NCBI GenBank assembly: GCA_914767715.1
Contig: OU612067.1
Location: 21,796,162 to 21,860,161, forward strand
From: Membranipora membranacea
Lineage: Eukaryota; Bryozoa; Gymnolaemata; Cheilostomatida; Membraniporidae
DNA: 64,000 nucleotides
Direction: 5' to 3'
The notes under the pieces: generated by a model
Told to the model about the DNA's origin: nothing
The model's database searches: none
The model's input: only the letters and a program-made list of their open reading frames with translations
In this document: positions 23,123 to 33,700 of the stretch, piece by piece
How the letters are laid out: every line of letters starts with the position of its first letter
Numbering within the stretch: position 1 is the stretch's first letter
Program-made: the position numbers and the translations under genes

Positions 23123-24660
23123 TATCTCATTCGCTCAAATTGACATTTAACACTTTGTGATTGGAGACAAATGCCATTTTTAATAGAAAAAAGAAAATCA
23201 TCATGAGAATGGAACTTAATTTTGAACATTCTCATTGGTTTGCCCTCCTTAAAAATTCTTTCTGACGTAGCATGAGGGTAGAGCACTTTTATATCATTTA
23301 TTACAGTGCTGTCCTCAGCATCTAGTGGGACACCTTTCAACATACCCATATTTTCTGTCAGGGACCTCGGGTCGATTGTTTGGCGTATACTTGATCCACC
23401 AAATAGATCAGTGTTCCATTTGCGTAGGATGTTGTTTCTTGTTTCTTGGTGGTTGAACTGTATCATAATTTTGGGTTTGTTTGTATTGAAGTTATATCTG
23501 GTAACCTTTTCTATTATGATTGGCCCAAAGGTTTTGTTGAGGGTGCGTCTGATGGTATCTTGGTTAAAGTTGCTGTAGGTCATGGAGTCCTTCTTAATAT
23601 CTATGACAAGATTGTCTATAGGGCGGAAACTGTTGTCTATTTTTTGTTCTTTTGGGGGTTGTGTTCTCATGCTGGTTCGATTGTTGTTGTTCGTTGAGGA
23701 AGTTGATGGCAGATTAAGTTGCTGATGATTATAGTTAGCCCAGTGTTGTGCTGATGCTGTTTGATTGTTGGGAGAAACTTTTTCACCTGGTGAGGAATTT
23801 GAATTGCATTCCAATTTACTTGTTAGATGTTTGTTGATGCTGGTTTCAAGTTGGTCGAATTGATGTTGTATTTGATCGGTTATTGGTTGTTGTTCAACAA
23901 GTTTCTGTATTAAAGTGCTTTGTTGTTTAACTTTTTTTTCTAGCTCCGAGATTTTGCTCATCATGACGCTGATGAGGCTTTGGATATTGCTGCATGATTC
24001 ACATGTGTTGCCTGATGTTCTTTGATGATTGTGAGAGCTGGTGCTTTCCATGGCAACTGATGTGCTGGAGCTTTGATTGGACGTGTAGCCGTTTTCCAGA
24101 CTTGGTAGTTGAACTTCTGCCGCATTCATGCCTTGCTCGGATGTAATGAATTCTTTACATTTCTGTTGAATGGTGGCATTCAATGCATTTATAGTATGTT
24201 CAGGAATGTCGTTGATAAGTTTAGTGTAGTGGTCAAGGAAAATATCTTTGTCCTTAATACCATTGACAAGTATGGTAGATGTTGTATTATAAAAGTTCGT
24301 AGTGTATAAAGATTTTTTTCCTTTCTTCTTGGTTTTAACTGTGACCACTACAGCGACTACAGTTGTTTTTGTTTGATCCCTGTTGGTCTGTAAAGAGGTG
24401 TAAAGTCCTTGCTCTTTTAACGAGGACTGGAAGTTAGCTTTGACAACCTCGTATGTTGCAGAATTGCACACCAGTACGATTTGAATGTTGTCAAGAGTAC
24501 CTTTGATTTCGATGCTGTTGTCTTGAGTTGTTGAGTCCAGCTTTTTTTGAAGTGCTCTGAGTTTGTTTAAATAATACGGCATTTCTTTTTTGTTTTCTTG
24601 CTGATCGTCATCTTGGTCATCTCGCTTCCGCTTTTTAGAACTTAAAGCACTGTCTTCCAT
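23122..24660 (-). CDS. LINE ORF1 protein, coiled coil
   Basis: 512 aa. A basic N-terminus (KKRKRDDQDDD) could act as a nuclear localisation signal. A coiled-coil segment around residues 222-280 (SVMMSKISELEKKVKQQ) would mediate oligomerisation. The C-terminal 150 residues may form a nucleic-acid-binding fold. No CCHC knuckle is visible. It acts as the RNA-binding chaperone of the element. Confidence 0.85.
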   Translation of the reverse strand: MEDSALSSKKRKRDDQDDDQQENKKEMPYYLNKLRALQKKLDSTTQDNSIEIKGTLDNIQIVLVCNSATYEVVKANFQSSLKEQGLYTSLQTNRDQTKTTVVAVVVTVKTKKKGKKSLYTTNFYNTTSTILVNGIKDKDIFLDHYTKLINDIPEHTINALNATIQQKCKEFITSEQGMNAAEVQLPSLENGYTSNQSSSTSVAMESTSSHNHQRTSGNTCESCSNIQSLISVMMSKISELEKKVKQQSTLIQKLVEQQPITDQIQHQFDQLETSINKHLTSKLECNSNSSPGEKVSPNNQTASAQHWANYNHQQLNLPSTSSTNNNNRTSMRTQPPKEQKIDNSFRPIDNLVIDIKKDSMTYSNFNQDTIRRTLNKTFGPIIIEKVTRYNFNTNKPKIMIQFNHQETRNNILRKWNTDLFGGSSIRQTIDPRSLTENMGMLKGVPLDAEDSTVINDIKVLYPHATSERIFKEGKPMRMFKIKFHSHDDFLFSIKNGICLQSQSVKCQFERMR

Positions 24661-24742
24661 ATGATATCCAGTGATTATTTACAATTTTTTAATCAAGAGA
24701 GAGAGAAATTTTCACAAGCAGCTTGTCAGCACGATGTCACGC

Positions 24743-24922
24743 ACAATCAAATAATCCGAACAATCAGTAATCAGTAATCCGAACCAATCAGTAATCCGAA
24801 ATTAGTAATCCGTAATCAGTAATCAGTAATCAGCAATCAGTAATCAGTAATCAGTAATCAATCAGCCAATCAGCAAATCAGCAATCAGTAATCAGCAAAC
24901 CAATCAGCAATCAGTAATCCGA
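24743..24922. repeat. AATCAGTAA/AATCCGAA minisatellite
   Basis: About twenty imperfect 9-11-bp units (aatcagtaatc, aatccgaacc, aatcagcaa). It lies just upstream of LINE ORF1, so it is either the element's 5' end or a flanking microsatellite. Confidence 0.85.
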
Positions 24923-25082
24923 ACCAGCCTGAGTGCAGTATTACGTGCCAGCGGAAAAAAAATTGGGCTAACAATTGAGAATAAGAGATGGTCGATGGTA
25001 CAACACTTGGTAAGTCTTGTTGCAGAGTGGAATGAGTGGTTTGTAGTCGGAGATACATTTTCGGAAAAAAATTGAGAAGACA

Positions 25083-25290
25083 ACTCGGTATTTCTAGAGA
25101 GTTGCCACATTTGCGACGCTAGTGGGTTCAAGCATTTGCGACGTTTAAAGAATTGCGATGTTTGTGGGTTTGCGACGTTACAAAAACACTTCGTTCCGCC
25201 GTTTTTGGGATTATGACGTTAGTGGAATGCTAGATTAGGACGTTGTGACGTTTTCGACGTTTGTGGGTTCAACACTCCTTCAACAAGGAG
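25083..25290 (-). repeat. Right arm of the long inverted repeat
   Basis: Reverse-complement partner of 18481-18690, with the same tandem motifs (gcgacgttt, gtgggtt). Between the arms lie the OTU-like relic, the LINE and the minisatellite. Confidence 0.75.
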
Positions 25291-25506
25291 GGGTCAACTA
25301 CATACAAAATGAACTTGAGCAAAACCAAATGAAAGAGGAATGCTTTTCTGCTGTGTTTGACCTCAAGTGGGTCGAATATCTAACAAATTGTTACATCACA
25401 CCCTCAAGCAATAAAGTACTTCAAGTGTGCACATAGATAAAGGTGAGTTGAGGTGGGAGGGGGGGTGACAAGACACAATGAAATCAGTTCTGTGAAGAAG
25501 GAGACA

Positions 25507-25749
25507 GGGGGTATTTTAATTAGAAACAGCAAAAATCGCAATCTGATTGCTCACTCACTGAGTGAGTGACACCTGCTGGGGGTCTCGCTCTTAGATCGCT
25601 CACTCATTGATGGAGCCATTACATTCTGAGTGAGCGATATGGGAACGATCTTGTCTAATTGAAACACCAAGGGAGCGATAATTTTGAGCAATGTGATAGT
25701 GATAACTTGATTTAGTAAAGCATCGCTCTTTCTAATTGAAAGACCCCCC
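25507..25749. mobile_element. MITE, second copy, inverted relative to 1345-1560
   Basis: Starts with a G run and tattttaattagaaac and ends ctaattgaaagacccccc. It shares the GAGTGAGCGAT and ttatcactatcacat phrases with the first copy in reverse complement. Confidence 0.72.
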
Positions 25750-25898
25750 AGGATTATAGGGAGCATAAGTACCAGTCTTTAGAATTTTACTGATATATTA
25801 TATCAAACCCACAGAACTGATGGTTTAAAAAATGGATGTACAATTATTGTTAATTCTGGAGGTCAAACTGAGTGAAGAAAACAACTCTCTATACTTAC

Positions 25899-26066
25899 GC
25901 TTCTCTGTATCTGACTCTGTATCCGACTCTGTATCTGAATCTGTATCTGACTCAGTATCATTGTCTGAGTCTTTAGCATGGCGCTTAGCAACTTTCCTGT
26001 CTGCCACCGACTCGGAATCATCTCCCTCTGCTTTACCTCTGTGAGCTCTCTTCATTGTGTTTCTGT
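25899..26066 (-). CDS. Putative exon, Ser-Asp-Thr-Glu repeat-rich
   Basis: 168 nt between acceptor CTTTTACAG and a perfect GTAAGT donor, phase 1 in and phase 1 out. It encodes RNTMKRAHRGKAEGDDSES, then VADRKVAKRHAKDSDNDT and a run of (S/E)-S-D-T units. Owner unknown. The next exon at 17461-17680 accepts phase 1, so it could be an N-terminal exon of the caspase gene. It could also be a downstream alternative exon of NSRP1. Confidence 0.45.
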
Positions 26067-26252
26067 CTGTAAAAGATTCAATCATAAAAGGCATATATCA
26101 CTGTTACTTCTGGTTGTTGTCAGAGCGCACTTTCAAACTGAGTGATTACTGCTAGAATTCAGAACCAACTGTCTTAACACACCCTTTGAACCCACCAATA
26201 GATCAGTCAGTCAAACCGCCTAAGCAACTGAAAGCAATGCCTTACTAATAAT

Positions 26253-26735
26253 AAACACTTCTCAGCCTATTGGCTAAGATCAAAGTGTCTTCTGTTTCTT
26301 AGCCGATTAGTGCCAGTTCAGTTTTGGCAGCTTGCTGCACACTTATGATTGGAAGGTCCTCTATGGCCTCACCTCTAGGATGCATTCTAGTTTTTAGAAT
26401 GTATCACATTCTCAGTATGAGGATTAGGGCACCTTGCGTTCCTCTTCAGGGGCAGCACAATCTTCTGTTTCTTAGCAAACAGCAACACTCAAAATGGCAT
26501 ATCGCATCTCGACCTATTGGCTAGGATCAAAGTGTCACTGCCAATGGCCGATTAATGCCGTTCAGTTTCGGAAGCTCGCTGCACACCAATGTTCAGAAGG
26601 TTTTCTATGGCCTAACCTCTAGGATGCATTCTAGTTTTCTAGGATGTATCACATTCTAAGTATGAAGATTTAGGGCACCTTGCGTCTCTCTTTAGGGGCA
26701 GCCCAATTTTCTGTTTCTTACTAAACAGCAAAACA
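26253..26735 (+). repeat. Tandem pair of U2-snRNA-derived repeats
   Basis: Two units begin at 26253 and 26501 (period 248). The second starts ATCGCATCTCGACCTATTGG and continues CTAGGATCAAAGTGT. This is nearly the 5' end of U2 snRNA (ATCGCTTCTCGGCC.., GGCTAAGATCAAGTGT). The branch-point-pairing GTAGTA is missing and similarity fades after about 50 nt (tcttctgtttcttagc). The units are therefore pseudogenes or a U2-headed SINE, not working U2 genes. Confidence 0.7.
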
Positions 26736-26739
26736 GATT

Positions 26740-27460
26740 TACTATTCTCTACCATCTCCTCGCAACAAACCAAACAATACTACGAGGACTTTTGAAAAAC
26801 AAATGCCTAGAGCCTGAAATTCTCAGTTAACCTGGCAGCCACTCAACAGATTTCTTTCCCATTATGGAAATACGAATACTAGCCATAGACACTTGTGGGG
26901 ATGCAGCCACACCCAATAACAGAGGCAGGAGTCATAGCCACCTCAGTACTCATACCTGCCTCTACATGTATAAATAAAGACAGGGTGCACGATACGCCAT
27001 CCATTAGAAAGGATATAGCAGAGCTCTCAACCTATCGGATTTAGCCTGAGTTACTCAGGTTTTTAGGTTCAACTCAGGCAACTCAGGGGATTTTAGAATA
27101 AGAGCTAAAAACTCATACTTTGCCACATATTCATAAAAGATGGACATAAACTCCCAGTGTGGTCTTGTTGTATTGTTAATCTGAAACTAGGGGTTTTAGG
27201 ATACCCAATACAACTAAACTCGATACAATTGATAGAACAGGCTCACCTCAAATAACTGTTACAATTATCTGACTTCTCAAGCAAGATCCTCTCAGTGCAG
27301 AGCTATCAGTGGAGTGTCCTCTCTACTAGCAGCCAGCCTGTTGGGATGACTCTACAAGTAACATAATCCTTGTATATAATATTTTGTAGTTGGTACAAAG
27401 GTATACTATAATATCTGCACTATCTGTTTGCCGTTGCCGCTATGTGACTGACTGGTTTCT
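26740..27460. other. No gene seen
   Basis: Non-coding sequence in which I recognise no exon and no repeat family. Confidence 0.45.
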
Positions 27461-27463
27461 GGT

Positions 27464-27537
27464 AGCCTGTCTTAACAAGCTTTGTTCGATGGGGGGGGGG
27501 TTCCTCCCACATCGAACAGAGCTTGTTAAGATAGGCT
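27464..27537. repeat. Perfect hairpin with a poly-G loop (MITE family tcttaacaagcttt)
   Basis: Arms agcctgtcttaacaagcttt.. and its near-exact reverse complement enclose a run of ten G. Partial relatives are at 3724, 32429 and 40125. Confidence 0.8.
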
Positions 27538-27645
27538 AGGTTTCTGGCTGATTCATGTTATTTATACCAGGGAGATATATCCACAACTCCCTATTTATAC
27601 CTTTGTACTCAATTACATTTAAAAATGGAAGTTGCCTTCACTTTA

Positions 27646-27754
27646 TGCGTGGCGGGCAACTCCAAAGTAATATATGATGGCTATTACAATTTGGCTAATA
27701 TATTATCCAAATTCTAGTAGGCATCATATATTACTTTTGAGTTGCCCCACCACA
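27646..27754. repeat. Inverted repeat, about 30-bp arms
   Basis: gtggcgggcaactccaaagt pairs with the reverse complement of acttttgagttgccccacc across a 45-nt AT-rich loop. Confidence 0.75.
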
Positions 27755-27759
27755 CTTAA

Positions 27760-28860
27760 ATTCAATATAACAGTACGATTATAATTATAATTAAATAAGG
27801 TTTATCCTCTTAGGCACCCTAGTATACTATCAAAACAGAACAAAAACCAATTCTATGGAAGCACACATCTCCACTAGACAGAAGAAAAAACTTGAACAGA
27901 GGACTTTCTTTAATCGGCAGCTGAACATTAGATACAGAAGAAGCTTAGCCATGCTGCCTAACTGCAACACTTCCTCTCCGCTCTCACATTATCAGAACTT
28001 AATACCCGTCAACAAATCCACTTAACTCTGGTATCGCTGATCATAGCCAGTTATAAGACATCCCCATTCGGTGTCAATCGTTACATTTTGATAATCAAGT
28101 CATATAATTTCTATTTTACTATCCTTATGGGAGTTGGCTATGATTTTTACATACTTTGTTAAAGCTATCATATTTGTATACATAACACACCACCCTCCAG
28201 TAAATACTGTTATACCTAGCCTTGGCAGGCTGTCAGGGATGGGAGAGGGCAGCCTGGATAAATCAATTTGACAAGAGAGTACAACTCGATAAGTAATCGC
28301 AAGAGTTGTGAGTTCCCCACCCACCCACCTGTGACTGCCTGCCCAGGTTACTGTCATACCCATGTATAAGGTCTGCCTTTACTACTGTAAATAATCTCAG
28401 ACTGCAGTATGAATACTTACAATATTACAATACAATAATTTTGACGGGGTTCGGCCAATTTTGCCTGCGTTGCAAGGCGCAATAGCATCTTTATTTTTCA
28501 CTTGAATACACAGATACAAGTCTCTACCATCTTCTCACTCATCTCTGGCTTACATAACGTTCAAGAGAAGTATATCTGACTTTTTCATCGCTCAAGAGTT
28601 GAAGGTATCAAAGAGGCGCATTGTCTAAGATGTCTTCACCATAGGCCTACCTGACAATTCTCCCTATTTAGTAGGGATCGGCTCCCAGTGTTAAGGGTTT
28701 TTTTCATCCCCCTCCCTATCTCTTTTTTTTCAGCTTCATCAAGTCGTTAAGCCTCTATTTGCAAGGGAAACTCTGATTTTCTCCATATAAACTCCACAGT
28801 ACATTATTATACATAATCCATTACTGCTTGTATGCCGCTATTAATTATCTTCACCGAACA
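27760..28860. other. No gene seen
   Basis: Open frames are short and look random. No named repeat found. Confidence 0.45.
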
Positions 28861-29069
28861 ACACGCTATTGATAGGGCTGTCGGTCCAAGTTCAAATAAA
28901 GTGCAACAATATCATTTGTAAAAGAAAATCTGGTAAAAATAACGCAATGCGGCAATTCATAAAATGGATGGTCAAATTTTTGCTTAGAAATATGAAAAAT
29001 GAGGGCCGAATTAAGAAAAAAATGTTTGTAAAAATTGCAAGAATGAGTACTCGAAATAGTTTGTGCCTG

Positions 29070-29260
29070 AAGGGCAAGGCCCCAATGTTTGCGCCCATTT
29101 GCTCTCAGTTTGTAGGCAGGTTGGAGCACCTGGGGAACCAACCGGTCCCAATAGTCAGTGGGCTGCAGTGGGACTCAAACCCATGACCTTCAACACTTGC
29201 GTGCTGAAGTCCGGTGCTCTAACCAACTGAGCCGCCTCCTATACCTGCACTGCGAGACGC
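29070..29260 (-). repeat. tRNA-derived SINE
   Basis: Minus strand from 29237 to 29161 reads like a tRNA. Box A is GGCTCAGTTGGTTAGAGC (29233-29216). A lengthened anticodon stem (CTTCAGCAC GCAA GTGTTGAAG) follows, then box B GGTCATGGGTTTGAGTCCC (29188-29170). The extra-long stem rules out a normal tRNA. The body runs on toward lower coordinates. Confidence 0.75.
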
Positions 29261-29309
29261 AGAGTGGTACTCCGGGTTGGAAGTTAGCCCGCAGAGACCT
29301 TCTGATTGC

Positions 29310-30740
29310 TGGGTCTACCAACTTGTCATGTATGATCTTCACTAAGAATAATAAAAACTAATGCACAAAATACAAGATGACAATCTGTGATGAAATAAAC
29401 TTTACCTGAACTTCAATCCTGAAAGTCAGTTGGCTATAACTCCTTGGTTATATTGAATGACTGTTAACCGGAAAATGGATCATCATTACGACTAAGGCTT
29501 GCAGGCGCTGTCGGGCAAATATTGCCACACCTTACTAAAAGTGTAAGCAAACCTGTTTATAATGCAAGCAGCCAGTCGTCACAGGCAACTAGAGGCAGAT
29601 ATTCAATTGATTTTTTATTGATTTTTTATTGGCTTTTCTATCAGCTTTTGTAAAAACTTTTATGTTGGCTTTTTTAAAGGCTTTTGTATAGGCTTTGTAT
29701 TTGCTTTAGTTTAGCTTATGTATGCCTGCAGCCTACAATCTATTCAATAATGAATAAACTGCATAGCTGCGAAGATGAAATAGTATAGTTAGTAATATGT
29801 GTTTGTGGAATGCAAACACATAATCCCCCCCCCTCCAGTCATCATTTTCATTCATTAAATAGTATAGATCAAATTCAAGACTCTAGAAAGCGAAAAATTT
29901 TGTGCGAGCATATTGCGCTGGTACAGCACTAGATTTTGATGAAAAAGGGGGAATATTTCTAGCTCTACATTTATACAAAGAAGTGCTAAGAATTTTTCAG
30001 TGCTGTTTTTCATGAAGTGTTTAAGTTATATGTTGGCTTCTCCATCACAACAAAACAAAAACCTTTGTTTGCATGAGTCATCAATAAACCTAATATAAGC
30101 TTACTTACATATAACATCTGCGATGAGCTTCGCCGTTTGTCTGCAGCCTCACCAACAGTTTGTACATGGTTATCAATGGCTCGATGTAAAATTGTAGGAC
30201 AACGAATCGTATACTGAGATCAAGTGATCTGGCTAACTTTCAATACAATGACAACGATCTAATGAGTGAAGCCCATAGATTATCCCTAACTCTATGGTGA
30301 AGCCACAGGTTGAACACTATTTGCTATCAGTGTATTTGAGAGAAGCTTACTTCTTGTGCTTGTTACTGAATTTTACAACAGTATTGCAAATTACTTCTCA
30401 GTAAAATCACTGACTGAAAAACTTAACTACCAGGTAACTGTTATCCTGTTGATAAAACTGTGAAATCAGTCATCGGCATGTAAATCAAAACAAATCTACA
30501 CTGCGTTTGTAACTGCTTCCTTACTGATGTAAGCGAGGGATGCAGAATTAACGTACGAACCTTGATGCTTTGAACTGAAAATGGTGTGCTCAAAATTCAC
30601 ACCAACAGGAAAAAGACAAGTAAAAAGTTATTGACTGTAATAATATTAATTTTTGATACTATATATTTAAGTATTTACAATCATTACTATCATTATGTAT
30701 ATGTCAGGCAACTCATATAATCAGTCAGTCAAAATTGGAG
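29310..30740. other. No gene seen downstream of NSRP1
   Basis: Contains an irregular repeat of ggcttttgtata-type phrases near 29600-29720 and a C run at 29824. No exon identified. Confidence 0.45.
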
Positions 30741-30752
30741 GTCTCATGTTCC

Positions 30753-33700
30753 CTGCTTGGCTGCTTTTCTAGCTAGATACCTCTCTCTAGCACTCATCAC
30801 AGACTCTGTGTCATGTCTTTTGCCAAAGCGATCCTTCTTTTCAGTAGATTCATTAATGTACATTTTATCTTCTGCAGTCGAATCGGCTGTGTCAGTAGGG
30901 GGCGCTTCAGAACTTTTAGGTTTAGGTGACCGCGATTTTTGACGCCTACCATCTACAATATGAAATACATGCTTATGTATTTCCTAGTTATACAAACTTG
31001 GGGCTTTCGCTTCTGATAGAAAGTCATCGGCTACCAGAAATTCAATTCCGTGCCGCCTCGACAAAAGAGACTTACATGGGGTATCAGCGCGATTGTTCGC
31101 AATGAGTTTCGGCCATTTGATTGCTACAGATTGGTATTCATGATTTTAAATGAATGCAAGATTTAGCACTAAGGTAAAACCCTGAATGCGTTAAATGAAA
31201 AGGAGTATTTGCATTGCATAGCATATTATATGATATTATTATTTTATCACATATCAAGTGAAAGGTAACCATTAATAGTAGGATAATGAACAATGGATGT
31301 AGAATAAAGGCGCCAAGTTGATGAGCCACGCATTCCATAGTTGGGTGTGGACTATGCTATGTCTACCCCCAAGTGCTAAAGGGAGTTTTAAAAATCCCAA
31401 AACAACATAACACAGACGCTGCCGCTGGGGGGGGGCTGCCGGGCGATGGAGGGGGGGGGCAAGAGTCTGGGGGATCATACTACATCTAAACTAACCTTTG
31501 TGTTTCTTCTCGTCTCCATCTGTGTCCCTTTTTCTTTACCATCACTCTCTGCTCTGTAAGCCAATAAGGTTAAAGGTTAGGTTTATCTTATGTCAAGGAC
31601 AACAAGCAAGGGACAGGATATCACTGGAGCTGTCAGTACACTAATATTATATCTTTATACACCATAAGTAAAAAATCATACAGCTGTTTCTTTGCAAATG
31701 GAACCAAAGTTGCAACCAGAATAATTTGTCGCACTTCAAGGAACATAATGCCAAGAAACACAACAGCAATCATGGTTCAATCACACCCTGGAGGTATGTT
31801 TTGGGTCTTCAGAAAAGGAGAGAAAGTAGCAGGCTAGGTGGGCGTTTTTGCTGTGATACTCTGTTTTCCTGCACAATTATTGTGGACAAGTCAGGAGAAG
31901 GGGAGAAGGGAGGGGGTGTGTATCATATAAGTACAGTCATCCATCTGGTTAAGTTTCTTTATCTTGTCTTGTCCAATCATGAGGTTGAGTATTTATATCA
32001 GGAAAAGTCTCTAAGCTAGCGTCTGCAATCACACGGCTCCATCATCTTAAACTCAATAATGCTCTACCTAATTTTGCATCCACACTTAAAGTCTGGACCA
32101 TCAATGCACTCCATATTGATGTATAAAAATAGGCCTACCTGTGTCTATCTGATCTATGTTTGTCATGAGATTTTTGTCGATGTGATTGTCTGTCTTTATC
32201 TTCCCTTCTCTCTCCATCCCTGTGAGATTTCAAACTATTTTTCACCCTGTCACGACTATGTGACCTAGACCGAGATCTTGGTCGACTTATTTTGTCTTTG
32301 GGCGGACTATCTTCTTCTGAATTACGTCGCCTGTACTGCCTACAAAGATATATAATTGCAGGCTAAGTAGACTAATAATATTACAGTCATACAAGTATTT
32401 GATGATTATAGTGATCCATGAGTGAGTGAAGTCTGTCTGACAAACTTTATTGGTGGAGGGGGGAGGGGGGAGGGAACTTCTCACAACAACAACATAAAGT
32501 GAGAGCTACACATTGACATTCATCAGATTTACTCTGATCCCAATTCTTTTTGACATTTGGTCTTTGAGTAGTCTGAGCCCCCCCCCCCAGACTTTGCCCT
32601 CCGCCCGACGACCCCTGACGACGGGAAAGTCTGAAAACAATGCAGTATCTTTCTGGAGTTGTCTGCTCTTAGATAATCTAAGTTAGAACAGGGATCTATT
32701 GAATTCTATTCATGCCACCTATTATATTGCTCCAGGTATGAGAGTTTTTTAGTCAGACTTTGGGAAAAGTAGCCTCATGTTTGGGCAATACCCATGAGGA
32801 GAGATATTCACTGCTAAGTAGTGAAAAAAAATCTCAGCCAGAAATCATTTTATTTTGAATAAGGGCAGTCATTCATCACATTGACAAAAGGTCATACAAT
32901 GTTATATTATTCGACCCTCAGGCTATTGAAGTAACACTAATGTAGAAGTAATGATGGGAAAACTCGAATCAAATCCTTCAAAGTGCATAGGCTAGTCTTT
33001 GGGAAGTCTTCAACCTTACCTTTTTGTATCTTTTTTAGGACTGTCAGCCTCTTTTTCTTGTTTGACCTTTATCTCCATCTGATCTTTGTTTTCTGTAGCC
33101 GATTTTGCATCAGGCTCTGAACCCAAAGTCTGTTTATAGAGATTACGATAAAATCCAGACATATCCGACTGCTTCGTAACGTCTAAAGCATCGGCAACAA
33201 AGTGATGATATATTAAAATAAATCTTGCTGCTAAATGGCAACTTAGATTGGGTAAGTAATTGCAGTATGTAATTTCATTTATTTTTGTTTATTATGTTTT
33301 GAGGCAGATGAGAAATCTGGAGGAGATTAAGAGCCAAACATCTAACACTAGGGTCTGTAATAATGGGCGAACACCCAGCTTTATTTATGTAAAATGACAT
33401 AATTTTTCTCAACATACCCACAGGGGTATGTACAGTTTTCAAAATGTAAAGATTTTTACTTGACCTGGGCACAGCCCATCTCTACTCTTTACTCAAGTCG
33501 TTGTTAGTTTAGTATGTTTTTGACAAGTCTAAGTGCTCAGACTGCTGTGATTGAGATTTGATTGATTATTGAATGCCACAAACTCTGAACTTGCTGCCAA
33601 CTGAAACTTAGAACTTAAGGCTACATAAAGAACAGCGAGGCCTTACCTTCCAATGCCTCCTTTCGTTTCTCCTCCTCTTCTAAAGCTTGCATTTCAGCCA

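Larger units (their letters stand above)
20255..24720 (-). mobile_element. Non-LTR retrotransposon (LINE, APE-RT type), both ORFs intact
   Basis: ORF1 (24660-23122) and ORF2 (23122-20366) are both open. The 3' end lies near 20255, where AATAAAAG is followed by a short TATATATA run and not a poly(A) tail, as in CR1/L2-like clades. The intact ORFs suggest a young, possibly active copy. The 5' boundary is uncertain. It lies inside the 18481-25290 inverted-repeat structure. Confidence 0.9.

Noticed and set aside
26253-26735. Functional U2 snRNA genes
   Set aside because: The branch-point-pairing GTAGTA, Sm site and 3' stem-loops are missing.
29161-29237. Genuine tRNA gene
   Set aside because: The anticodon stem is too long and the acceptor ends do not pair; it fits a SINE head.
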